A DNA stretch of 37,324 bases, from contig JAUMWI010000009.1 of the NCBI GenBank assembly GCA_030529725.1, positions 1 to 37,324 of the forward strand. The letters run 5' to 3'. The position numbers and the translations under genes are program-made. The notes under the pieces were generated by a model. It made no database searches and was not told the DNA's origin. It saw only the letters and a list, made by a program, of their open reading frames with translations. Origin of the DNA: Eubacteriales bacterium (GTDB taxonomy: Bacteria > Bacillota > Clostridia > Oscillospirales > Oscillospiraceae). Shown here in pieces: positions 1-6,384 of this stretch; the first letter of the stretch is position 1; every line of letters begins with the position of its first letter.

Positions 1-46
1 TCGGGAAGCCGGACTTGGGCATATTGAGTGTCTGCTTGTACTCCAT
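1..46 (-). CDS. ileS: Isoleucyl-tRNA synthetase, first 15 codons only
   Basis: The minus strand opens an ATG at 46-44 behind an AAAGGAGA ribosome binding site and reads MEYKQTLNMPKSGFP before the window ends. This matches the conserved N-terminus of bacterial IleS (M-[DE]-[YF]-K-x-T-L-x-M-P-K-x-x-F-P). IleS charges tRNA-Ile in the cytoplasm. The T-box leader just upstream fits an aminoacyl-tRNA synthetase gene. Only the start is visible, so length and catalytic motifs cannot be judged. The identification rests on these 15 residues plus the leader. Confidence 0.85.
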   Translation of the reverse strand, partial: MEYKQTLNMPKSGFP

Positions 47-87
47 GGTATTTCTCCTTTATGTGAATTTTTCGTGTTGATAAGAAT

Positions 88-358
88 AAAAAAGTGCTTT
101 GTCTCCTGAAAGAGACAAAGCACTTGAAAGCACTCTGCGGTACCACTCTTTTTGCCATGCAAAGCATGACCGCTCATGTCTGCCCATCAGCAGACCGCGC
201 GATAACGGGCGCTCCCGTTCTTTCTTACTCGCTTCAGAAAGACTGCTCCGAGGTGATTTTCGGATATGGCGCGTACCGTCTTGCACCGACCGGCGGCTCT
301 CTTTGCCGCGTTTCATGTCCTACTCGTCCTCATCAATGCATCATTCTTATATTTTACA
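88..358 (-). promoter_or_regulatory. T-box riboswitch leader of ileS
   Basis: Read on the minus strand, this leader has the T-box core AGAGTGGTACCGCAGAG (149-133). It is followed by a 14-bp terminator hairpin with a short T tract. The Stem I distal motifs AGAGA and GGTGCAAG lie near 285-315. Two ATC (Ile) triplets, at 265-263 and 257-255, are candidates for the specifier codon; I cannot decide between them by eye. In this family uncharged tRNA pairs with the specifier and the T-box bulge to stabilise the antiterminator, so ileS is read only when charged tRNA-Ile is scarce. Confidence 0.93.
92..125 (-). terminator. T-box regulated intrinsic terminator
   Basis: Perfect 14-bp arms (92-105 and 112-125) enclose a 6-nt loop. 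On the minus strand the stem is followed by TTTTATTC. The 5' arm in transcript order follows the T-box sequence directly, as expected for the terminator that competes with the antiterminator. Confidence 0.9.
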
Positions 359-365
359 ATACTGT

Positions 366-394
366 AATATAGCGGTTTCCGGTTTGTTTGTCAA
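366..394 (-). promoter_or_regulatory. Promoter of the ileS leader
   Basis: The minus strand carries a perfect -35 TTGACA (394-389), a 17-bp spacer and -10 TATATT (371-366), so transcription should start near 358-360, just before the T-box fold. Confidence 0.88.
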
Positions 395-400
395 GCAAAA

Positions 401-420
401 ACGGCACAAATCTGTGCCGT
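401..420 (-). terminator. Terminator of the serine dehydratase gene
   Basis: The inverted repeat ACGGCACA/TGTGCCGT is flanked by A5 and T5 tracts, so it could stop transcription in both directions. It lies 16 nt past the serine dehydratase stop codon and immediately upstream of the ileS promoter. Confidence 0.85.
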
Positions 421-436
421 TTTTGCCTGTAGTTTC

Positions 437-1651
437 TTACTTTTTGCCAAGTCTTGCGTAATATTTGGCAAGACCGCCCTCGCTTGTCTCGCGGAAGGCA
501 TGAGAGATGTTGATGCCGGTTTCGTACATGGTGCGCACGACCATATCGAACGAAATGTTTCTTGTGCCGACAAGAATGTGCGCAAGGTTGCACGCATCCA
601 GCGCGCGCTTGGCAGCAACGGCGTTGCGCTCGATACACGGGATCTGCACAAGGCCGCAGATGGGGTCACAGGTCAGACCGAGGGAGTGTTCCATGGCGAT
701 CTCGGCGGCGTATTCCGCCTCCTCAATGGGGAAGCCAAGCAGCTCACACAGCGCGGCAGCCGCCATGGAGGTTGCGGAGCCTACTTCCGCCTGACAGCCG
801 CACTCTGCACCGGAAATGGAGGCATTGCGGCGAATCAGATTGCCGAAGATGCCGCCGACAGCCAGCGCACGCAAAATCTTTTCATCGTCAAAACCGTATT
901 TTTTCTGCATATAATACAGCACTGCGGGCACAATGCCACATGCGCCGCAGGTCGGCGCAGTGACGACAGTGCCGTTGTCGGCATTCTGCTCCGCTGCGGC
1001 ATAGGCAAAGGCGCATACCTGCTTAAGTTCCTTGACCTGTTCGGGATCTTCCTCGCGCACGGATTCATAGAGGAGCTTCGCCTTGCGGTCAAGATGCAGT
1101 CCGCCGGGCAGCACGCCGGTTGCACGGAGACCTTCCTCGACCTCGTTTTTCATCGTATCCCACACAGTCTGCAAAAAGTCCCAGATCTCGGGGCCTTCAT
1201 TCATCTCAACATACTCTGAAAGCGAAATATAGCGCCAGGCACAGAACTGGCGGATCTCGGCAAAGGAGTTTTCCGGATAGATGCTCGGTGCCATGAGCGC
1301 ACCCTCGCCGTCAATACGGATACTGCCGCCGCCGACAGACTCCACGCGGCTGCGTTTGATCACCTCCGTGCCGCGGTAGGCGATCAGATCCATTGTGTTG
1401 GGGTGACAGTTTCCATCGGGCAGCTCATCATGGAAAACGATCTCCGTCGGAACGGGGGAAAGCGTCTCAAGCAAAATGCGGTCTGTGCCGTGACCTACGC
1501 CGGTCTTGGAGAGTGAACCGTAAAGGATGACCTCATAACGGTCGGCATCATCGGTCTCACCGCGAAACCACTTGGCAGCGCGCTCGGGACCCATGGTATG
1601 GGAGCTGGACGGGCCTCTGCCGATCTTATAAAGCTCACGCAAGGATTTCAT
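437..1651 (-). CDS. L-serine dehydratase, single-chain iron-sulfur type
   Basis: This 404-aa enzyme deaminates L-serine to pyruvate and ammonia in the cytoplasm. The N-terminal (beta-type) part has GRGPSSSHTMGPERAA near residues 11-26. The C-terminal (alpha-type) part has CGACGIVPAVLYY and the cysteine segments GAECGCQAEVG and LTCDPICGLVQIPC. These match the oxygen-sensitive [4Fe-4S] class with both domains in one chain. B. subtilis has SdaAB and SdaAA as separate chains. The ATG at 1651 is chosen because AAGGAAG lies just upstream and the protein then begins MKSLREL; the frame stays open farther upstream but without a binding site and through the hairpin region. The gene is monocistronic, with its own promoter and terminator. 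Confidence 0.93.
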   Translation of the reverse strand: MKSLRELYKIGRGPSSSHTMGPERAAKWFRGETDDADRYEVILYGSLSKTGVGHGTDRILLETLSPVPTEIVFHDELPDGNCHPNTMDLIAYRGTEVIKRSRVESVGGGSIRIDGEGALMAPSIYPENSFAEIRQFCAWRYISLSEYVEMNEGPEIWDFLQTVWDTMKNEVEEGLRATGVLPGGLHLDRKAKLLYESVREEDPEQVKELKQVCAFAYAAAEQNADNGTVVTAPTCGACGIVPAVLYYMQKKYGFDDEKILRALAVGGIFGNLIRRNASISGAECGCQAEVGSATSMAAAALCELLGFPIEEAEYAAEIAMEHSLGLTCDPICGLVQIPCIERNAVAAKRALDACNLAHILVGTRNISFDMVVRTMYETGINISHAFRETSEGGLAKYYARLGKK

Positions 1652-1691
1652 AAAAGGACTTCCTTTCGAGAATAAAAAATGTTTTGAGCAA

Positions 1692-1720
1692 ATTTTATCA
1701 CGCGGCAGAAGAAATGTCAC
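1692..1720 (-). promoter_or_regulatory. Promoter of the serine dehydratase gene
   Basis: The minus strand shows GTGACA (1720-1715), a 17-bp spacer and TAAAAT (1697-1692). It sits directly downstream of the hairpin terminator at 1730-1764, so the gene is insulated from transcription arriving from the right. Confidence 0.7.
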
Positions 1721-1729
1721 GACAAAAAA

Positions 1730-1764
1730 TTCAGCTTGTCGAAAAGCCTTTTCGACAAGCTGAA
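1730..1764 (-). terminator. Perfect 16-bp hairpin followed by T6 on the minus strand
   Basis: Arms 1730-1745 and 1749-1764 are perfect complements around a GCC loop. On the minus strand the stem is followed by TTTTTT, which gives a textbook intrinsic terminator. No minus-strand gene precedes it in this spacer, so it either insulates the downstream promoter or ends an unseen short RNA. Its core TCAGCTTGTCG also occurs in the hairpin at 28770-28815. Confidence 0.7.
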
Positions 1765-1765
1765 C

Positions 1766-1800
1766 AAGTTTTGCAACTTTCAGGAAAAGTTGCAAAACTT
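1766..1800. repeat. Perfect 15-bp inverted repeat
   Basis: Arms 1766-1780 and 1786-1800 are exact complements with a 5-nt loop. It directly abuts the preceding hairpin, with one base between them. It has no T tract on either strand, so it is not an obvious terminator. Its role is unknown. Confidence 0.85.
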
Positions 1801-1812
1801 ATAATCAAAACC

Positions 1813-1843
1813 GTGAAAGACACCCTTCCTGGGTTTCTTTCAC
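1813..1843. repeat. Third hairpin, 13-bp arms with one mismatch
   Basis: Arms 1813-1825 and 1831-1843 pair except for one C/T position; the loop is TTCCT. With the two hairpins to its left it fills about 115 bp of the divergent spacer. The rest of 1652-1980 holds the two divergent promoters and no plausible gene. Confidence 0.75.
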
Positions 1844-1920
1844 ACTATCTTCCTTCCCGAAGATCGAGATTTTCTTCGTTTTTTGGCAGTCTAAAAATTT
1901 TTTCATGCCCCGTTCCCTAC

Positions 1921-1949
1921 TTGCGAAAATGCCTTGCCGGGGGTACAAT
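1921..1949 (+). promoter_or_regulatory. Promoter of the NudC-like gene
   Basis: TTGCGA (1921-1926), a 17-bp spacer and TACAAT (1944-1949) precede a GGGAGG ribosome binding site and the GTG start at 1981. Confidence 0.8.
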
Positions 1950-1980
1950 AGGGCAGAAAAAATAAAGGGAGGGTTTCTCC

Positions 1981-2823
1981 GTGATTCAGGATATTGCACC
2001 GAAAAAATTGGACAACCAGTACCATCCGGAGCGCAAAGCTGCTGCCGGCGCGACGGTACTTCATTTTGTGGGCAGGAAATTATTGTGTCGCGTGACCGAG
2101 GATCAAACGCTTGAGCTTCCGGCTTACGAGGAATTTTCCGGCACAGAAGGCGAATTTACCTATCTTTTTGCCGTGGAGGAAAGAAACTATTTCCTCTGCC
2201 GCTGCGAAAAGGAGCTTTCTGTGGATGGCTACGCATATCAGGACATCAACCTGTTCCGTACCGTGCAGCCGCGCGATGCGGCGTATGCTGCTGTCACAGG
2301 CTTCCATCTTGCCTCGTGGTATGCCGATAACCGCTTCTGCGGACGCTGCGGCACGCCTACCGAGCATGACGGCGAGCTGCGGATGCTCAAGTGCCCGAAG
2401 TGCGGCAACATGATCTTCCCGAAGATCATGCCGTCGGTGATCGTCGGCGTTACGAATGGGGATAAGCTCCTGCTCACGCGCTATAACCGTCCGAACGCCA
2501 AGCTCACGGCGCTTGTCGCGGGCTTCACCGAGATCGGGGAAACAGCGGAGGACACGGTACACCGCGAGGTGATGGAGGAGGCGGGCCTCAGGGTCAAAAA
2601 CCTCAGATACTACAAAACGCAGCCGTGGGGCATCTCTACCGGAGGACTTCTGGTCGGTTTCTGGTGCGAGGTGGATGGCAGCGATGACATTCATATTGAC
2701 GATGTGGAGCTTGCCGAGGCACGCTGGCTCACGCGCGAAGAGCTGAAAGCCACCTATACCGATACGGGCGTCGCGCTCACAGGCGAGATGATCATGCAGT
2801 TCATCGAGGGAAAGAACCCATAA
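1981..2823 (+). CDS. nudC: NudC-like Nudix hydrolase (NADH pyrophosphatase family)
   Basis: This 280-aa protein is likely to cleave NAD(H) to NMN(H) and AMP; NudC enzymes also remove NAD caps from RNA. A zinc ribbon uses C120, C123, C138 and C141 (CX2C-X14-CX2C). The Nudix box starts at G181 and matches GX5EX7REUXEEXGU (GFTEIGETAEDTVHREVMEE). The signature downstream of the box is altered: known NudC proteins have SQPWPFPxS, here it reads TQPWGISTGG. The family call is therefore firmer than the substrate. Translation starts at GTG 1981, with GGGAGG about 10 nt upstream. The gene is monocistronic, with promoter and terminator both visible. Confidence 0.88.
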   Translation: MIQDIAPKKLDNQYHPERKAAAGATVLHFVGRKLLCRVTEDQTLELPAYEEFSGTEGEFTYLFAVEERNYFLCRCEKELSVDGYAYQDINLFRTVQPRDAAYAAVTGFHLASWYADNRFCGRCGTPTEHDGELRMLKCPKCGNMIFPKIMPSVIVGVTNGDKLLLTRYNRPNAKLTALVAGFTEIGETAEDTVHREVMEEAGLRVKNLRYYKTQPWGISTGGLLVGFWCEVDGSDDIHIDDVELAEARWLTREELKATYTDTGVALTGEMIMQFIEGKNP

Positions 2824-2836
2824 AAACGGAACATGG

Positions 2837-2872
2837 AAAAATCTGCGCTCACAAGTGTGGGCGCAGATTTTT
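2837..2872. terminator. Bidirectional terminator between nudC and the ABC operon
   Basis: Twelve-base arms (2837-2848 and 2861-2872) begin with A5 and end in T7, so the hairpin can stop both converging transcripts. It lies 13 nt after nudC and 5 nt beyond the stop of the minus-strand membrane gene. Confidence 0.92.
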
Positions 2873-2877
2873 TTGCC

Positions 2878-4818
2878 TTATTTATACAGCGGAATATCAA
2901 TAAGATTCATCGCTCGCAGCGTATTCAGCGTGGCGGTCATCTCGGGTGTGACACGGGTATAGAACGAGGCGTTGTACTCCACGGTGGCATCGTATTTGTA
3001 GGTCTCCACCGCAGCGGTATGCGGCGTGTCGGAAGCGTCGTAGTACCACAGCTCGAGGTTGAGGTAGTACTCGTCGGGGAAGGCGGGCTTTGTCGTGGGC
3101 TCTGTCCCTTGCTCGTTTTCTTCAAAGAGGGTGGCGTTCGCGATATTGCCCTCCACGCAGTCCTGCATCAGCGCGATAAAGACGTTGTTCGCCTGGATCG
3201 CGTCCAGCTCTGCGTCTTCGTTGCGGTCAAATTCGCCGCCGCGATAATAGCTGCAATCGATGTAACCGCCTGTGATACGCATGCTTTCCGGGTTGCTCGG
3301 CAGCCTTCCGCCGAGAATGCGCTGCTGCGTAATTTCGGTGCATTCGGCAAGCTTTGTCAGCGCACTCTCAGGAGAGGACGGATCAGTGAGCATCTCAGGT
3401 GTCAGTGCAAGATCGTAACAGCGCGAAACCAGTGTGCCATCGGTGAGAATGTAGTCGATACCGAAGTGGCAGTAATACTCCTGCGGTTCCTGACGGTTGA
3501 CGCTTGTCTGGCGAGGCTTGTCGAGGATGCAGGCGTAGTGTGCGTCGCGCAGCAGAGCGATGCTCTCCGACTCCGTAAGCTCAAAGTGATCGTTGATGTT
3601 GCCGTCGCTGTAAAGGTCGATCCGTGCGCGTTCAATCTCATCCTGTTCGGGGACGTAAGACTGGTATCCCGTAAGGTCAAGCGGGAAGGAGATGCCGACG
3701 AGAACAAATACAATCACCGTGGCGAGCGCGCCTTTCCACGAAGCCCTGAACACGCGGAAGCTCTTTTTCAGCAGCATCTCCGCCGCATAGTAACCGATGA
3801 GCCCGGAGAGGATCATGCAGAGGATCGTGCCGACAAGTGCGCCGACCGTGTATGCCGATTCGGTCAGCTGGAAGACAAAATAGCTCAAAAGCTGACCGAG
3901 CGAGAAGGCACTGCACAGGGACACGCCGTACTTGAACACGGGGCGCAGCCATGTGATCGCCACGGTGTTGCCGGTCATTTCGCTTTTGCGCGTGCGGTAC
4001 AAAAGCAGCGCAAGGGTTGCCAGCACCAGACCGACAGCGGCGTAGACGGCAACCACGTCAAGTCCGTCAAGCACAACGCCGATGGGTCCGCTGTCCCGGA
4101 CATTGCCGCCGTCTTGCGTTTGGGGCCAGAGGATGTGGGCGTGTAAGCGGTGAAAGATATTCACGACCGGAGACAGCGGCGCAGCGGAGAAAGTAAAGAA
4201 GCGGTTGTCATAGCCGTAGAGAAAGTTTCCGGCAAACGTGGTGAGCAGCGCGTTCATGCCGACGGCGAGGAAGTTGAGAATGCCGTAGAATACCGCGCCG
4301 GCAAGCACCTGCCCCGTGCAGATCATGCACAACACGCCGAATGAGTAGAAAAACAGCACCAGCAGGAGATTGGCGAGCAATCCCGCACCGACAGAATAGA
4401 AGTCAAACACACCGAATGCGGCGGTGATGAGCGCAGAGAGCGCGAAGCTCACCAGCAGAGCCGTGACCTGACAGAACAGACCTGCGGCATAATGGGTCAA
4501 AAACAGGCCTTCGCGGCGGATGGGCATGGCGTGGATGCCGTTTGTGGCGCGGGGATTCGTCAGGTAGGCGAACATTGCCATGGCGAAAAAGATGCCGAAC
4601 ACGGCTGCCATCGCAACACCGGTGGAATCGCTGCTGTTCAAAAGCTCATAGGCGACTGAAAGACGCGAGTAAACAACATGGCGATCGTTCAGATCGGTGA
4701 AGAGCTTGACCGGCAGGAGAAGCAGCCAGACAAAGGTGTAAGCTGCCCAAAGCGGCCAGGTACGCCGGAGCGTGCCGCAAAACAACTCCCGATTAAAGTA
4801 CGATTTCACGGACGGCAT
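2878..4818 (-). CDS. ABC transporter membrane protein with large extracytoplasmic C-terminal part (DUF6449-like)
   Basis: This 646-aa protein is the membrane partner of the adjacent ATPase. Roughly the first 330 residues hold a series of hydrophobic segments typical of ABC-2-like permeases. After one last hydrophobic stretch near residue 370 comes a soluble, acidic region of about 260 residues. That arrangement resembles Clostridia permeases annotated with DUF6449; this is a family recollection, not a search. The ATG at 4818 is chosen because GGGAGGGG precedes it; an ATG seven codons earlier lacks a good site. The start overlaps the ATPase gene by 26 bp, so the two are probably translationally coupled. 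The substrate is unknown. The neighbours suggest a YtrABC-like envelope-stress or antibiotic-response module. Confidence 0.8.
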   Translation of the reverse strand: MPSVKSYFNRELFCGTLRRTWPLWAAYTFVWLLLLPVKLFTDLNDRHVVYSRLSVAYELLNSSDSTGVAMAAVFGIFFAMAMFAYLTNPRATNGIHAMPIRREGLFLTHYAAGLFCQVTALLVSFALSALITAAFGVFDFYSVGAGLLANLLLVLFFYSFGVLCMICTGQVLAGAVFYGILNFLAVGMNALLTTFAGNFLYGYDNRFFTFSAAPLSPVVNIFHRLHAHILWPQTQDGGNVRDSGPIGVVLDGLDVVAVYAAVGLVLATLALLLYRTRKSEMTGNTVAITWLRPVFKYGVSLCSAFSLGQLLSYFVFQLTESAYTVGALVGTILCMILSGLIGYYAAEMLLKKSFRVFRASWKGALATVIVFVLVGISFPLDLTGYQSYVPEQDEIERARIDLYSDGNINDHFELTESESIALLRDAHYACILDKPRQTSVNRQEPQEYYCHFGIDYILTDGTLVSRCYDLALTPEMLTDPSSPESALTKLAECTEITQQRILGGRLPSNPESMRITGGYIDCSYYRGGEFDRNEDAELDAIQANNVFIALMQDCVEGNIANATLFEENEQGTEPTTKPAFPDEYYLNLELWYYDASDTPHTAAVETYKYDATVEYNASFYTRVTPEMTATLNTLRAMNLIDIPLYK

Positions 4819-5692
4819 AGTCTTCCCCTCCCAATTCATAGATAAAGATTTCTTCCAGCGTCAGCGGAATCGCCTCCATAAAGAGCGGAGAGCACATTTT
4901 CAGCCGCTCGGTGATGGTTTTGGCGTTGCCGCGGAAAATGACGGTGTGAACACGGCCAACATGGCTGCGGTGCAGCACGGTGAGCTCTGCGGGGAGCTGC
5001 GGCTCTTCATCACTGTCAAATACGAGCTGCATTTTGACGGTGTTGTCCTGCAGCTCGGAGAGCGAACGCTCCAGCAGGACTTTGCCCTTGTTCATCACGC
5101 CCACATGGTCGCATACGTCCTCCAACTCACGCAGGTTGTGGGATGACACCAGCACGGTCGTGCCGTTTTCCGCCACGTCCTGCATGATCAGGCTCCATAC
5201 CTGACGGCGCATCACGGGGTCGAGACCGTCCACCGGCTCATCGAGCAGCAGGTAGTCCGGCATACAGCACATGGCAAGCCAGAATGCGACCTGCTTCTGC
5301 TGTCCCTTCGAGAGCCTGCGAATCATGTGCTTTTCGTCGATGGCAAAGACTTCTTTCAGCTTCTCATAGCGGGCAGAATCAAAGCGCGGATAAAAGCCGC
5401 GGTAATATTTCATCATATCGCGCACGCTCGACTGCATAAAATAGTGCCAGTCATCGGGAATCGATGCAATGGAGGCCTTGACATAGGAGTTTTCCCAAAC
5501 AGGTACTCCCTCAAAGGTGATTTCGCCGCTGTCCTGGCGGTAAACACCGGTCAGGTGGCGAAGAAGTGTTGTCTTACCGGCACCGTTCGGGCCGACCAGA
5601 CCGTAGATCGCGCCTTTGGGGACGGTGAGCGTTGCACCGTCGAGCGCTCGAAAGCCGTCAAAGGTTTTGATGACGCTGCGGACTTCAATCAT
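4793..5692 (-). CDS. ABC transporter ATP-binding protein, YtrB-like
   Basis: This 299-aa cytoplasmic ATPase drives the adjacent membrane protein. Walker A is GPNGAGKTT at 34-42, the signature LSKGQQKQ starts near 127, Walker B YLLLDEP is near 147-153, and the H-loop is in SSHNLRELEDV. The signature has SKGQQ rather than the classical SGGQ, as is common in the YtrB/EcsA-type group. The region after about residue 220 is not conserved ATPase core. AAAGGAGGAAG precedes the ATG. The gene overlaps the GntR gene upstream by 8 bp and the permease gene downstream by 26 bp, which indicates one coupled operon. Confidence 0.92.
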   Translation of the reverse strand: MIEVRSVIKTFDGFRALDGATLTVPKGAIYGLVGPNGAGKTTLLRHLTGVYRQDSGEITFEGVPVWENSYVKASIASIPDDWHYFMQSSVRDMMKYYRGFYPRFDSARYEKLKEVFAIDEKHMIRRLSKGQQKQVAFWLAMCCMPDYLLLDEPVDGLDPVMRRQVWSLIMQDVAENGTTVLVSSHNLRELEDVCDHVGVMNKGKVLLERSLSELQDNTVKMQLVFDSDEEPQLPAELTVLHRSHVGRVHTVIFRGNAKTITERLKMCSPLFMEAIPLTLEEIFIYELGGEDYAVREIVL

Positions 5693-6053
5693 GGCGTTCT
5701 TCCTCCTTTAATAATGCAATCAGCTCCGCCTCATCTGCACCCATGGCGCGCAGCTCGGTGAGCAACTCGCGGATTTTCTTTTCCAGCTCAAGACGGCGGG
5801 TATCGTCCTGTGTCCGTTCACGGCAGACGGCAAAGCAGCCTTTCCCGGGAACATTGCAGCAGTAGCCTTCGTTTTCAAGCTCCGTGTAGGCACGGGCAAT
5901 GGTGTTGGGATTGATGGCAAGCTGGGCTGCCAGCACACGCACGCTCGGAAGCTTCTCACCGTCAGCCAATGCGCCGGTGAGAATCAGCTTGCGCAGTCCG
6001 TCGCGCACCTGCTCATAAATCGGGCGCGCATCGCGGTAGTTTAACGTAATCAA
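5685..6053 (-). CDS. ytrA: GntR-family repressor, YtrA subfamily
   Basis: This 122-aa regulator has an N-terminal winged helix (PIYEQVRDGLRKLILTGAL, then LPSVRVLAAQL and NPNTIARAYTELENEGY). A short C-terminal region of about 50 residues is typical of YtrA-type GntR proteins, which lack the large ligand domain of the FadR or HutC types. I chose a TTG start at 6053 because AAGGAGG sits 8 nt upstream and the protein then opens MITLNYRDARPIYEQ. Longer reads would cross the stop of the preceding small gene. It probably represses its own operon through the dyad at 6168-6192. B. subtilis YtrA recognises a similar inverted repeat with the same 13-bp spacing. The inducer is unknown; in B. subtilis the operon responds to cell-wall antibiotics. 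Confidence 0.9.
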   Translation of the reverse strand: MITLNYRDARPIYEQVRDGLRKLILTGALADGEKLPSVRVLAAQLAINPNTIARAYTELENEGYCCNVPGKGCFAVCRERTQDDTRRLELEKKIRELLTELRAMGADEAELIALLKEEERHD

Positions 6054-6066
6054 ATGACCGACCTCC

Positions 6067-6150
6067 TTATCGGTTGAAGATCGCCAGCACCGTTGAGACA
6101 ATCAGCAGCACCGCGACCCCGAGAATCATCACCCACAAAGGGAAAACCAT
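6067..6150 (-). CDS. 27-residue hydrophobic peptide at the head of the ytr-like operon
   Basis: An ATG at 6150-6148 follows GGAGGT at ideal spacing and encodes 27 residues: a near-continuous hydrophobic stretch (MVFPLWVMILGVAVLLIVST) ending in NR. It looks like a single-pass membrane peptide. Its TAA stop overlaps the AAGGAGG of ytrA, so ytrA translation may depend on its translation. It is the first gene after the YtrA operator. I do not recognise a family. It could be a small subunit or modulator of the ABC complex, or only a leader that couples translation; the sequence does not distinguish these. Confidence 0.65.
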   Translation of the reverse strand: MVFPLWVMILGVAVLLIVSTVLAIFNR

Positions 6151-6167
6151 GTTGCACCTCCTGCAAA

Positions 6168-6192
6168 ACTGTATTAACCGTATTAGTACAGT
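6168..6192 (-). promoter_or_regulatory. YtrA-type operator
   Basis: The dyad ACTGTA-N13-TACAGT (6168-6173 and 6187-6192) is perfect, and the inner bases are also nearly symmetric. It follows the -10 element immediately, so a bound repressor would block initiation. The spacing equals that of the B. subtilis YtrA site (AGTGTA-N13-TACACT, as I recall it). Confidence 0.8.
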
Positions 6193-6193
6193 T

Positions 6194-6222
6194 AAGATAG
6201 CACGAAAAACAACGCCTGTCAA
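6194..6222 (-). promoter_or_regulatory. Promoter of the ytr-like operon
   Basis: The minus strand shows TTGACA (6222-6217), a 17-bp spacer and TATCTT (6199-6194), followed at once by the operator dyad and the first ribosome binding site. Confidence 0.85.
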
Positions 6223-6286
6223 GAGAGAAACCGAAAATTTTTTCGACACTTGAAGAAAAAGAAACGGGCAATCGACAGGTTTTATA

Positions 6287-6315
6287 TTGACTTTTTCCGG
6301 TGGATTTGATATTCT
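6287..6315 (+). promoter_or_regulatory. Promoter of the amino-acid symporter gene
   Basis: TTGACT (6287-6292), a 17-bp spacer and TATTCT (6310-6315) leave a leader of about 65 nt rich in A and T, in which I see no strong fold. Confidence 0.75.
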
Positions 6316-6384
6316 TGGTCTGAAGATATATAAAATATTTTCAACAGCTATTTTATATTTTGTAATCAAAAAAGGGGGAAATGT

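Noticed and set aside
2833-4344. Plus-strand frames opposite the ABC membrane gene
   Set aside because: They are complementary to a well-supported gene with a coupled operon context and have no own signals.
1737-6248. Perfect Spo0A box sequences (TGTCGAA/TTCGACA) at 1737-1743, 1751-1757 and 6242-6248
   Set aside because: About four to five such 7-mers are expected by chance in a window of this size on both strands. The first two are simply the two arms of one palindrome, and the third has no sporulation gene beside it.
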